Assembly: GCA_947471745.1 (NCBI GenBank)
Contig: CANJKZ010000955.1
Span: 3,159,501 to 3,223,500, forward strand
Source: Closterium sp. Naga37s-1
Taxonomy: Eukaryota; Streptophyta; Zygnematophyceae; Desmidiales; Closteriaceae
DNA length: 64,000 bases
Direction: 5' to 3'
The notes under the pieces were generated by a model. The model had not been told where the DNA came from, did not search any database, and worked only from the letters and a program-made list of their open reading frames with translations. Position 1 is the stretch's first letter. Every line of letters begins with the position of its first letter. Both the position numbers and the translations under genes were made by a program. Of the stretch, positions 52,132 through 62,331 are shown piece after piece.

Positions 52132-54273
52132 GTGTCCCAGGTAGACCCTATCGAGCCTGTCGAGGTAGCTGTCGACTCTGGTGCTGCTAGGGGTGCTGAG
52201 CCTGTGGGTGCGAGGCCTGGGGTTGCTCTGCCTGGGGTTGCTGAGTCTGAGGGTGCGGAGCCTGGGGGTGCTGAGCCTGAGCGTGTAGAGCCTGGGAGTG
52301 CTGAGCCTGAGGGTGCTGAGTCTGGGGGTGCTGAGCCTGGGGGTGCTGAGCCTGAGCGTGCTGAGTCTGGAGGTCCTCCGGGTGTCCCGTCACGGTGGGA
52401 GCCACTCTCTCCGCAGCAGCTACGTCAGTGGTACGCTCGGCGCTGTAGCCGTGCTGCTAGAGCTACGGGGCCTGCTGCTAGAGGTGCTTCTAGAGCTGGA
52501 GCTGCTGGAGGTGCTGCTGGTGCTGGAGCTGCTGGAGCCGCTGGTCCTGGAGGTGCTGCTGCTGGAGGTACTGGAGCAGCTGGTCCCGGAGGTGCTCGTA
52601 CTGGAGGTACTGGAGCTACTGGGGCTGGTGGTGCTGCAGGAGTTGGAGCTGTAGGTGCTGGTGCTGTTGCTACTGGAGGTGCTGCTGGAGCTGGAGCTGT
52701 AGGTGCTGGAGCTGTTGCTACTGGAGGTGCTGCTGGAGCTGGAGCTGCTGGAGGTACTGGAGCTGGTGGTGCTGCGTGAGTTGTAGCTGGAGACCCTGGA
52801 GCTGAGGGTACTGGTGCTGTCTTTGCTGTTTCTGGAGGCGCTGCGCGGTCGCGGCCGTACTACGTTCCGCTCCTTCAGCAGGTTCTTGGTCTCTCGCCAT
52901 CGTCTGGTCCTACTCCTCACTTACTGAGTCCACCGCCTGTCGAGTCACAGTCGCAGCTACAGCCAGCCTCTCCACTGCCTGGTCCTTCTCCTTACTCTGG
53001 ACCGACTAGAGGTCTTTCGGAGCGTTGTGAGCCTGAGTCTCGTCCTGCGTCGCCTGAGTCTCGTCCTGCGTCACCTGAGTCTTGTCATGAGTCGCCTGTT
53101 CGCGCTGTTCGCACTGGTCGTTGTGTTCCGCGTCAGCGTCCTCCTCCTATCCCCAGGACTCACTCTATGACTCTGCGTCCTTCCACTGCTCCACAGCGTG
53201 TCCCTCTGCCGTCTCCTCCTGCGTCCTCTCTTCCTGACGGTTCGGACCCGGAGTTTGACTCCCTTCGTGCTGCTATTCCTACTGTCCCACGTTTTCTGGC
53301 CTCTGTTGTCACTGACCCTTTGTCCGTCTGCCAGTCCTCCGTCCGTCGGGGGTGAGTATGCTCTTGGCACGGACGTTCTTGAGGACAAGCAGGAGGAGTT
53401 TGAGTGCTTTGCCGCTGCTTTACCTCATCTCATGTCCATGCTGCTTGCCCCTGAGGGAGACCCGGATGCACCAGACATCCCGACTCCGCGCTCTTACGCA
53501 GAGGCGATAGAGGGTCCCTACTCCTCTCAGTGGCAGACAGCCATGGACACAGAGATGGCTTCATGGAAGTCCACAGGCACCTACGTTGATGAGGTTCCCC
53601 CGCGTGGGGCGAACATCGTCAGTGGCATGTGGATTGTCAGGGTCAAGCGGCTGCCGGGATCTCCTCCTGTCTTCAAGGCGCCTTACGTTGCACGAGGCTT
53701 CAGTCGTCGACAGGGAGTTGACTTCTTCCAGACCTTCTCCCCTACCCCGAAGATGACCATTCTTTGGGTGCTCCTGCACGTCGCCGCTCAGCGTGACTAC
53801 GAGCTACACTCTCTTGACTTCAGCATAGCCTTCCTACAGGGCAGCCTGCACGAGGAGATCTGGCTGCGCCGCCCACCTGGCTTCACTGGGTCGTTTCCTG
53901 CTGGTACCCAGTGGAGCCTCCGGCGGCCAGTCTACGGTCTCCGCCAGGCACCCTGTGAGTGGCACGACACACTGAGGACGACTCTTGCTGCTCTTGGGTT
54001 TGCTCCTTCCACTGCTGACCCGTCGCTGTTTCTTCGCACTGACACCACTCTGCCGCCGTTCTACGTTCTCGTGTACGTAGACGACTTAGTCTTTGCTACT
54101 GCTGACACTGAGGCACTCGCCCACGTGAAGTCGGAGATGTAAAAGAGACACAAGTGCACAGACCTGGGTGAGCTGACAAGCTATCTTGGCTTGCGAATCA
54201 CCCGGGACAGAGCACAGCGCACCATTACCTTGACTCAGTCACACATGGTGCAGCACGTCCTTCAGCGATTCGG
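52132..54273 (+). pseudogene. Copia H integrase-RT linker and RT
   Basis: The linker has acidic GAEPGGAEPERVEPG repeats, the segment LSPQQLRQWYARRCSRAARA and Ala/Gly repeats, with a frame break at about 52780. RT (53330-54142) shows SVGGEYALGTDVLEDKQEEF, SYAEAIEGPYSSQWQTAMD, FSRRQGVDFFQTFSPTPKMT, FLQGSLHEEIWLRRPPGF, SLRRPVYGLRQAPCEWHD and VLVYVDDLVFATADTEALA with an intact YVDD. A TAA at about 54140 replaces CAG. Homology ends at about 54273. Confidence 0.85.
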
Positions 54274-56360
54274 CCCCGCTGGCCCCGTCGTCTTCGTCGC
54301 CCGCGCCCGGCCCGTACCTAGCGCGTCGCCCGGCCCGCACCTAGCCCGTCGCCCGGCCCGTACGTAGCCCGTCACCTCGGCCCCGCTGGCCCCGTCAACT
54401 TCGACGCCCGCGCCAGGCCAGTACCTAGCCCGTCGCCCGGCCAGTACCTAGCCCGTCGCCCGGCCCGTACCTAGCCCGTCGCCCGGCCCGTACCTAGCCC
54501 GTCGCCTCGGCCCCGCTGGCCCCGTCAATTTCGACGCCCGCGCCCGGCCCGTACCTAGCCCGTCGCCCGGCCCGTACCTAGCCCGTCGCCTCGGCCCCCA
54601 CGGCCCCGTCAACTTCGACGCCCGCGCCCGGCCCGTACCTAGCCCGTCGCCCGGCCCGTACCTAGCCCTCGCCCGGCCTTGTCTCCTGCCTGCGTCCGGC
54701 CCGTACCTAGCCCGTCGCCCGGCCCGTACCAAGCCCGCGCCTGGCCCCGTCCTTCGCCCAGCGCCCGGCCCCGTCTCTTGCCCGCGCCCGGCCCCGTACC
54801 TAGCCCCGCGCCCGGCCCCATTCCGCGCCCAGCGCCCGGCCCCGTACCTGCCCAGCGCCCGGCCCCTTACCTGCCCAGCGCCAGGCCTCGTACCTGCCCA
54901 GCGCCCGGCTCCGTACTGCCCAGCGCCCGGCCCAGTACCTGCCCAGCGCCTGGCCCCGTACCTGCCCAGCGCCCGGACCAATCCCTGCCCAGCGCCTGGC
55001 CCCATTGTTTGGCCCCGCGGCCCCTAGGCCCCTCGGCCCCTACTTTGGCCCCTCGGCCCCCCTAGGCCCCTCGGCCCCCCCCAAGGCCCCCCCGGCCCCT
55101 TGTTTGGCCCCGCGGCCCCTAGGCCCCTCGGCCCCACCTTAGAGCCTGGAGCCCGGCCCCCCGGCCCCTACTTGGCCCCTCGGCCCCCTAGGCCCCTTGT
55201 TTGGCCCCTCGGCCCCCTAGGCCCCTCGGCCCCCCTCAAGCCCCCCCCGGCCCCTTGTTTGGCCCCGCGGCCCCTAGGCCCCTCGGCCCCACCTCAGAGC
55301 CTGGCTCCCGGCCCCCCGGCCCCTACTTGGCCCCTCGGCCCCCCCCTAGGCCCCTTGTTTGGCCCCTCGGCCCCCTAGGCCCCTCGGCCCCCCCAAGGCC
55401 CCCCCGGCCCCTTGTTTGGCCCCGCGGCCCCTAGGCCCCTCGGCCCCACCTCAGAGCCTGGCGCCCGGCCCCCCGGCCCCTACTTGGCCCCTCGGCCCTC
55501 CTAGGCCCCTTGTTTGGCCCCTCGGCCCCCTAGGCCCCTCGGCCCCCCCCAAGTCCCCCCCGGCCCCTTGTTTGGCCCCGCAGCCCCTAGGCCCCTCGGC
55601 CCCACCTCAGAGATTGGCGCCCGGCCCCCCGGCCCCTACTTTGGCCCCTCGGCCCCCCTAGGCCCTTTGTTTGGCCCCTCGGCCCCCTAGGCCCCTCGGC
55701 CCCCCCAAGGCCCCCCCGGCCCCTTGTTTGGCCCCGCGGCCCCTAGGCCCCTCGGCCCCACCTCAGAGCCTGGCGCCCGGCCCCCCGGCCCCTACTTTGG
55801 CCCCTCGGCCCCCTAGGCCCCTTGTTTGGCCCCTCGGCCCCCTAGGTTTTCGCCCCCCCCCCAAGGCCCCCCCGGCCCCTTGTTTGGCCCCGCGGCCCCT
55901 AGGCCCCTCGGCCCCACCTCAGAGCCTGGCGCCCGGCCTCCCGGCCCCTACTTTGGCCCCTCGGCCCCCTAGGCCCCTTTTTTGGCCCCTCGGCCCCACC
56001 TCAGAGACTGGCGCCCGGCCCCCCCCCCCCGCCCCTACTTTGGCCCCTCGGCCCCCTAGGCCCCTTGTTTGGCCCCTCGGCCCCCTAGGCCCCTCGGCCC
56101 CACCTCAGAGACCGGCACCCGGCCCCCCCGGCCTCTTGTTTGGCCCCTCGGCCCCCTAGGCCCCTCGGCCCCCTCTAGGCCCCCCGGCCCCCTGTTTGGC
56201 CCCGCGGCCCCTAGGCCATTCGGCCCCACCTCAGAGACCGGCACCCGGCCCCCCGGCCCCTTGTTTGGCCCCTCGGCCCCCTTAGGCCCCTCGGCCCCTT
56301 GTTTGGCCCCTCGGCCCCCTAGGCCCCTCGGCCCCCCCCCCTAGGCCCACCGGCCCCTTG
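54274..56360 (+). repeat. GC-rich satellite/leader upstream of copia I gag
   Basis: Two blocks. 54274-55010 is built from CGCCCGGCCCGTACCTAGCC units and longer units with GCCCCGTCAACTTCGACGCC. 55010-56360 is built from CCCTCGGCCCCCTAGGCCCC and TTGTTTGGCCCC units, organised in a higher-order period of roughly 170-190 bp that includes ACCTCAGAG(C/A)(C/T)TGG. It occupies the leader position of copia I but is about twice as long as the other leaders, and no LTR is found at its left end. Open frames here give proline-rich strings and are not genes. Confidence 0.85.
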
Positions 56361-56361
56361 T

Positions 56362-59300
56362 TTGGCCCCGGAGGATAGGCCTGTAGTATTTGACACGTGG
56401 CACGACGATCTGCAACTGTACCTACTGAGTGACAGTCGGGACAGTGTCTCGCTGTTTGACCTCGTGTCCGGTGCCGCTCCAGCCCCTCCCGCCACAGCTG
56501 ACGTTTCGACTCGTTCCCAGTGGCTCTCTCGTGACGCTACTGCCCGCTTGGCCATTCGCAACCACCTGCCCGCAACAGAATGTGCTCACTTTGGTGAGCA
56601 CAGGACAGCACAGGCCTTGTACGACGCTGTAGTTGCTCGCTACTCCTCCCCTGCCACTGCTGCTCTTGGCAGACTGCTACTGCCCTACCTGTTCCCTGAG
56701 CTGTCGGCTTTTGCCACAGTAGCGGACCTGGTTACCCACCTGCGCACTAGCGACGCTCGCTACCGCGCTACCGTTCCTGCTGATTTCCTTCTCACGAACC
56801 AGCCCCCCATGTTCATCACCCTCTACTTCATGGTCTCTCGCCTCCCTGACTCCCTTCGCTCTGTCAGGGACCACTTCCTCACCCTCGACCCCACTTCCCT
56901 CACTGTTGACCTCCTCGAGCAGCATCTCCTCGCAGCTAAGACTAGTGCAGTTGCTGTAGGTGCTGCTCGTGGCACCCCGCGCTCACCTTTCTTTGAGGGG
57001 TGCTCCCCCTCCCCCCTTTCCTCCTCCTTCGCCTCTGCTGCTGCTGCAGACGTCTTTGTTCCTGAGGACGTCGGTGCTGCTTGGACTAGTACAAAGCGCC
57101 GCAACAGCAAGGGCAAGGGTGGCCGGGGTAGTGGAGGAGGCAGCGGTGGTGGTGGAGGTGGCAGTGGGCGTGGCAGTGGGGGCAGCGGTAGAGGAGGCGG
57201 AGGCGGTGGAGGTGGTGGTGGCGGTGGAGGCAGTGGAGGGGGTGGCGGCAGTGGAGGCGGTGGGACCAGTGGTAGTCGGTCTGGACCTCAGCGTGGAGGC
57301 CCTGGTGGCGGTCGGGGCCAGCAGCAGCAGCGTCGGAGCGAGACTCAGACGCCTCAGCAGCTCCGTGAGTGGTTGGTTCAGCGTGGGGCGGGCGAGGGTA
57401 GTCAGACCTGCCTGTATGTCATTCGCACGGTTGCCCGTGCGGGCAAGACATGCGGGCGGTTTCACACTGAGCGCCGCTGCTTTGCCCGCCTTGACGACGC
57501 CTGGCGCACTGAGTTTGGTGATGATGTCGAGCGCCCTCGCTGGGCGGAGTTGCTTAGGTCGGGAGTTGCCATCTATGACCTAGACTTTGATGTTATTATC
57601 TCTGCCATGTATGCTTTGTCTTTTAGTGCTGAGGGTGACTGTTACTGGTGTGTGCCACCTGACCCAGGTATAGCCGCTGCTGCTCTAGGTGCTAGTGCGT
57701 CTGGTACTCCCCCTGGTACTGCGCCTACTGAGGCCCTGCACACCTTCACGTTAGACTCCGGCGCCTCGCGCTGTTTCTTTCGTGACAGCACCACTCTCAC
57801 TCCTCTTCCTGCACCTATTCCGGTCAGACTGGCTGATCCCTCTGGGGGCCCGGTCGTTGCCAGTTCCTCCACTGTCCTCCCGTGTCCGGCGGTTCCGTCC
57901 GGCTCTCTGTCAGGTCTTCACCTCCCCTTGTTCTCTACGAACTTGGTGAGTACCGCTGCCCTTCAGGATGCGATGGTCACTACCACCACTCCTGGGGGTC
58001 AGCGTGTGTCGATCTGCACGTGCACGCAGACGGGGCGTCACCTGGCTACGTTCACTCGTCGGCCAGGGTCGAGTCTGTACACACTGGCTACCGAGCCTCC
58101 TCAGGTCGCTGCGTCTGCTCAGGTGTCCGCGTCAGGTCAGGTAGCCGCCGCTTGCTCGTGTCGCCTCCTGTCGCACCAGACTCTTCTTTGGCACCACCGC
58201 CTGGGTCACCCCTCCCTGCCACGCCTTCGTGGCATGCACTCCCGTCTCCTTGTCTCTGGTCTCCCCACGTCTCTGCCTTCCCTGCCGCCCTCGCCTGCCC
58301 CGCCCTGTCTTCCTTGCGTCGAGGGACGGCAGCGCGCCGCTCCTCACTCCTCCTCGTTTTCCCCAACGACTGCTCCCCTGCAGACCCTCCACGTAGACGT
58401 GTGGGGCCCAGCCCGCGTCAGTGGACAGGGCCGCGAGCGCTACTTCCTGCTGGTAGTTGACGACTACACGCGATACACCACAGTCTTCCCCTTGCGCAGC
58501 AAGGGTGAAGTCTCTGCTGTCTTGATCCCTTGGATCCGCACAGTCCGTCTCGAGCTGCGTGCGCGTTTCGGCCAGGACCTTCCTGTCCTGCGTCTGCACT
58601 CTGACAGAGGTGGTGGGGAGGGCATCACCCAGTCGTTCACGCTTCCGGACTCCCCTCAGCAAAATGGGATTGCTGAGCGCCGCATTGGCTTAGTCATGGA
58701 GGTCGCTCGTACCTCCATGATTCATGCGGCCGCTCCCCATTTTCTGTGGCCGTTTGCGGTCCGATTCGCTGCGCATCAGCTCAACCTTTGGCCCCGTGTC
58801 TCCTTGCCGGAGACCTTGCCCACACTGCGTTGGACGGGGAAGGTTGGCGATGCGTCGGTGTTCCGGGTCTGGGGTTCTCGTGCCTTTGTTCGCGATACGT
58901 CCGCGGACAAGCTCTCCGCCCGCGCTATTCCCTGCGTATTCCTTGGCTTTGTCCCTGATGCGCCTGGCTGGCAGTTTTACCACCCCGCCTCGCGCCGTGT
59001 CCTCCCTTCTCAGGACGTCACGTTCGACGAGTCGGTTCCCTTCTACCGTCTCTCCCCCTACCGCTCTGCCCCTTCCCCGCCCCCGACGCTTTTTCTTGCT
59101 CCCGGTCCGCCTCCGGTAGACCCCCTCCCGCCCCAGGGTCCTGCTCCCTCGGGAGTGTCTCAGGTAGACCCTCTCCCTGTCCAGGTAGCTGTCGTCTCAG
59201 GTGCTGCTCCAGGTGCTGCGTCTGGGGGTGCAGCGTCTAGGGGTGCAGAGCCGGGGGGTGCGGTGTCTGAGGGTGCTGGTTCTGGGGGTGCTGAGCCTGA

Positions 59301-59607
59301 GGGTGTTGAGCCTGGGGGTGCTGAGTCGGAGGGTGCGGAGCCTGAGGGTGCTGAGACGGAGGGTGCGGAGTCTGGGGGTGCTGAGCCTCGGGTGCTGCTT
59401 CGTCTGGAGGTCCTACTGGGGCTTCACCGCGACTCTCCTCGCAGCAGCTGCGTGAGTGGCTTGATCAGCGCGCACACCGACGGAGTGTGGCTCCCAGAGC
59501 TGGCGAGTCTGGAGGCGCTGGAGCTGGAGGTGCTGCTGTTGCTACTGGAGTTGAGGACCCTACGGAGCCTGGAGCAGCTGGCGCTGGAGGCGCTGGAGCT
59601 GGAGTAG
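56362..59607 (+). CDS. Copia I Gag-protease-integrase polyprotein, open for about 1081 codons
   Basis: The frame opens from TTGGCCCCGGAGGAT in the satellite and joins Gag at RPVVFDTWHDDLQLYLL; the family start MAS..VLTFD is missing and there is no ATG at this site. Gag core: RSQWLSRDATARLAIRNHL, SSPATAALGRLLLPYLFPEL, then a Gly tract and C-X13-C-X3-H-X4-C (CLYVIRTV to RRCF). Protease: LDSGASRCFFRD. Pre-integrase: LLWHHRLGHPSLPRLRGMHS, with no stop here. Integrase core: VDVWGPARVSGQ, LHSDRGGGEG and QQNGIAERRIGLVMEVA. About 12 residues are deleted after the second catalytic D compared with D and H (GGEFSSDLLRAFCR is lost). It runs on into the acidic linker and then goes out of frame. Confidence 0.85.
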   Translation: MAPEDRPVVFDTWHDDLQLYLLSDSRDSVSLFDLVSGAAPAPPATADVSTRSQWLSRDATARLAIRNHLPATECAHFGEHRTAQALYDAVVARYSSPATAALGRLLLPYLFPELSAFATVADLVTHLRTSDARYRATVPADFLLTNQPPMFITLYFMVSRLPDSLRSVRDHFLTLDPTSLTVDLLEQHLLAAKTSAVAVGAARGTPRSPFFEGCSPSPLSSSFASAAAADVFVPEDVGAAWTSTKRRNSKGKGGRGSGGGSGGGGGGSGRGSGGSGRGGGGGGGGGGGGGSGGGGGSGGGGTSGSRSGPQRGGPGGGRGQQQQRRSETQTPQQLREWLVQRGAGEGSQTCLYVIRTVARAGKTCGRFHTERRCFARLDDAWRTEFGDDVERPRWAELLRSGVAIYDLDFDVIISAMYALSFSAEGDCYWCVPPDPGIAAAALGASASGTPPGTAPTEALHTFTLDSGASRCFFRDSTTLTPLPAPIPVRLADPSGGPVVASSSTVLPCPAVPSGSLSGLHLPLFSTNLVSTAALQDAMVTTTTPGGQRVSICTCTQTGRHLATFTRRPGSSLYTLATEPPQVAASAQVSASGQVAAACSCRLLSHQTLLWHHRLGHPSLPRLRGMHSRLLVSGLPTSLPSLPPSPAPPCLPCVEGRQRAAPHSSSFSPTTAPLQTLHVDVWGPARVSGQGRERYFLLVVDDYTRYTTVFPLRSKGEVSAVLIPWIRTVRLELRARFGQDLPVLRLHSDRGGGEGITQSFTLPDSPQQNGIAERRIGLVMEVARTSMIHAAAPHFLWPFAVRFAAHQLNLWPRVSLPETLPTLRWTGKVGDASVFRVWGSRAFVRDTSADKLSARAIPCVFLGFVPDAPGWQFYHPASRRVLPSQDVTFDESVPFYRLSPYRSAPSPPPTLFLAPGPPPVDPLPPQGPAPSGVSQVDPLPVQVAVVSGAAPGAASGGAASRGAEPGGAVSEGAGSGGAEPEGVEPGGAESEGAEPEGAETEGAESGGAEPRVLLRLEVLLGLHRDSPRSSCVSGLISAHTDGVWLPELASLEALELEVLLLLLELRTLRSLEQLALEALELE

Positions 59608-61936
59608 CTGGAGTTGGAGGCCCTGGCGCAGGAGGCGCTGGAGCTGCAGGAGCTGGAGCTGTTGACCCTGGTGCTGGAGGTACTGGAGGCACTGTGCGGC
59701 CGCGCCCGTACTTTGTTCCCCTGCTTGAGCAGGTTCTTGGTGTCCCGTCTTCTCCTGGTCTTCCTCCTCCCTTCCTGTGTCCACCGCCTGACCAGTCGCA
59801 GCCGCCGTTACAGCCAGCCTCCCCACTGCCTGTTCCCTCTCCTTACACTGAGCAGTCCGGAGGTCTTACAGAGCGTCGTGAGCCTGCGTCTCGTCCTGTC
59901 TCCCCTGTTCGCACTGCTCGTCGCGCTCCTCGTTCGCGTCCTCCCCCTGTCCCAGGCACGCACACCATGGCACTCCGTCCTTCCTCTGTTCCACTGCGTG
60001 TTCCACTGCCTGCTCCTCCTGAGTCCTCTCTTCCTGAGGTCCCTGACCCTGAGTCTGACCGAGCGCGTGCTGCCAGTCCCACTGTTGCTCGTCTCTTTGC
60101 CACTACTGTCACTGACCCGTCCTTTGAGTCTGCTGCTACTTCTGATCTCGTTGCTGAGCTACTTGACTTTGCTGCTGCCTGCCGTCTCGACTACGCCTCT
60201 GCTCTAGTTGCTGAGTCTGTGCCTGCCAGTCCTCCGTCCGTCGGGGGTGAGTGTGCTCTTGGCACGGACGTCCTTGAGGACAGGTAGGAGGACTTTGAGT
60301 GTCTTGCAGCTGCTGTACCTCGTTTCGCTTCCTTGCTGCTTGCCCCTGAGGGAGACCCGGATGCTCCTGACATCCCGACCCCGCGCTCTTACGCAGAGGC
60401 GATTACGGGTCCTTACTCCTCTCAGTGGCAGGCAGCTATGGATGCCGAGATGGCATCCTGGAAGTCCACAGGCACTTACGTCGACAAGGTTCCCCCACCT
60501 GGGGTGAACATAGTCGATGGCATGTGGATCTTCAGGGTGAAGCGGCCGCCGGGTTCTCCGCCTGCCTTCAAGGCGCGTTACGTTGCTCGAGGTTTCAGTC
60601 AGCGACAGGGAGTTGACTACTTCCAGACCTTCTCCCCCACCCCGAAGATGACTACTCTTCGGGTGTTGCTGCACGTAGCTGCTCGGCGTGACTACGAGTT
60701 ACACTCCCTGGACTTCAGTACTGCCTTCCTGCAGGGCAGCCTGCACGAGGAGATCTGGCTGCGCCGACCACCTGGTTTCACTGGGTCGTTTCCTACAGGT
60801 ACCCAGTGGAGCCTCCGCCGGCCAGTCTACGGTCTCCGCCAGGCGCCTCGCGAGTGGCACGACACACTCATGACTACACTTGCGGCTCTTGGGTTTGTTC
60901 CTTCTACAGCAGACCCGTCACTGTTTCTACACACCGACACCTCGTCCTAGTGTACGTCGACGACCTCGTCTTTGCCACGGCTGACACTGAGGCACTGACC
61001 CTAGTGAAGTCCGAGCTGCAGAAGAGACATACCTGCACTGACCTGGGTGAACTGCGCAGCTACCTTGGCCTGCAGATCACTCGGGACAGAGCACGGCGCA
61101 CCATCACACTGACTCAGTCACACATGGTGCACCAGGTCCTTCATCGCTTCGGCTTCTAGTACTCCTCGCCACAGCTCACTCCTCTGTCTACCAGCCACTC
61201 GCTCTCAGCTCCACCTTCGGACGAGTCCGTAGAGCCGAGTGGTCCGTACCCAGAGCTTGTGGGTTGCCTCATGTACCTGATGACTTGCACACGACCTGAC
61301 CTCGCGTACCCTCTCAGCCTTCTGGCTCGCTACGTGGCTCCCGGTAGGCACCGAAAGGTGCACTGGGATGCTGCGAAGAGGGTACTGCGTTACCTGTGCA
61401 GTACGTCGGGCATGGGGCTTGTGCTTGGAGGACGGGGTCCTGTTGTCCTCATTGGTCACGCAGACGCCTCCTGGGTTGACGACTCAGCTACGCAGCGGTC
61501 GTCGCAGGGTTACACCTTCAGCCTTGGGTCCGGCTCGGTTTCTTGGCGGTCTACCCGCTCGTCTTCAGTTCTCAGCTCCAGCTGTGAGGCTGAGATCTAC
61601 GCCGGAGCCATGGCTTCTCAGGAGCTACGCTGGCTCACCTACTTGCTGACCGACTTGGGAGAGCAGCCTCGTTCGCCTCCAGTCCTGTACGTAGACAACA
61701 AGGCAATGATAGCCTTGTGTCAGGAGCACAGACTGGAGCACAGAACGAAGCACATCGCTCTGCGATACTTCCTTGCTCGAGAGTTACAGCAGCGTGGTCA
61801 GCTTCGTCTAGCGTACGTGGCCACACGGGCCAACACTGCTGATGTCTTCACCAAGGCACTTCCGCCTGGTGACCATCAGCGCTTTGTTACTGTGTTAGGC
61901 CTTGTGCCTACTTTGCCTCACTTACTTACTGCCTGA
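59487..61936 (+). pseudogene. Copia I linker, reverse transcriptase and RNase H
   Basis: Linker Ala/Gly repeats end in RPRPYFVPLLEQVLGVPSSP. RT then shows LDYASALVAESVPASPPSVG, a TAG at 60285 (CAG in copia C), SYAEAITGPYSSQWQAAMDA, FSQRQGVDYFQTFSPTPKMT, FSTAFLQGSLHEEIWLRRPP and SLRRPVYGLRQAPREWHD. A small deletion at about 60945 follows, then LVYVDDLVFATADTEALT with intact YVDD and a TAG at 61158. RNase H: GHADASWVDDSATQRSSQGY, SSCEAEIYAGAMASQELRW, LYVDNKAMIALCQEHRLEH and the C-terminus TADVFTKALPPGDH...LPHLLTA with TGA at 61934-61936. Few lesions, all simple. Confidence 0.85.
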
Positions 61937-62171
61937 CTCTGCCTGTACTGTGTTCTATCTATATACCTGCATGCTTGCACTTGTTAGGGCATGATCACTG
62001 TATTGTTTGTTCTCTGTATATAACTCTGCATGTGAACTGGCCTTGTGGTCCTTTGCTTGTGCTCGGACTGTGTGGTGACTTTGTGATCCACCCTGAGCTT
62101 GCTTTGCTTTTCTTGACTGGTCTTGTGACCATTACTTGTTCTGGCTATCCCCCACTTCGCCTATGGGGGTG

Positions 62172-62331
62172 TGTCAAACATATATGCTTAGTTATATCTA
62201 GGCTTAGTTCATGTGTTTACATTGGTCTAGGCTATAGTGGGTTTAGCCTTAGGGGGTACAGAATTCTCTCGACATTCTACTTGTACCCTTCCTTGTTTCC
62301 TAGTCCATCATCCTCGCCTAGGATTCTAACA
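62172..62331 (+). repeat. 3' LTR (160 bp) of copia I
   Basis: Starts TGTCAAACATATATGCTTAG and ends CTAGGATTCTAACA. A purine-rich tract (CTATGGGGGTG) precedes it. The next sequence is an inverted leader with no obvious target duplication, so the right border is a junction between elements. Confidence 0.85.

Larger units (their letters stand above)
48267..54273 (+). mobile_element. Copia H: short-LTR copia from 5' LTR to RT, 3' end lost
   Basis: LTR, primer site, AGGGCCCACCA motif (48438-48448), GC-rich leader, gag, protease, integrase, linker and most of RT are present in order. Homology ends at about 54273, after QHVLQRFG, where the GC-rich satellite begins. RNase H and the 3' LTR are missing. 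At least four in-frame stops and several frameshifts are present. Confidence 0.8.
56362..62331 (+). mobile_element. Copia I: most complete short-LTR copia in the window
   Basis: Gag, protease, integrase, linker, RT and RNase H occur in order, followed by the 3' tail, polypurine tract (CTTCGCCTATGGGGGTG) and a 160-bp 3' LTR. The first frame is open for about 1080 codons. Later parts are broken by a frame change at about 59600, a TAG at about 60285, a deletion at about 60950 and a TAG at about 61158. The 5' LTR is not found, and the gag start is replaced by satellite-derived sequence. Confidence 0.85.

Noticed and set aside
54448-56344. Series of proline-rich or glycine/arginine-rich protein genes
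   Set aside because: The frames follow the GC satellite and exist on both strands. They lack A/T-containing stops because of composition.
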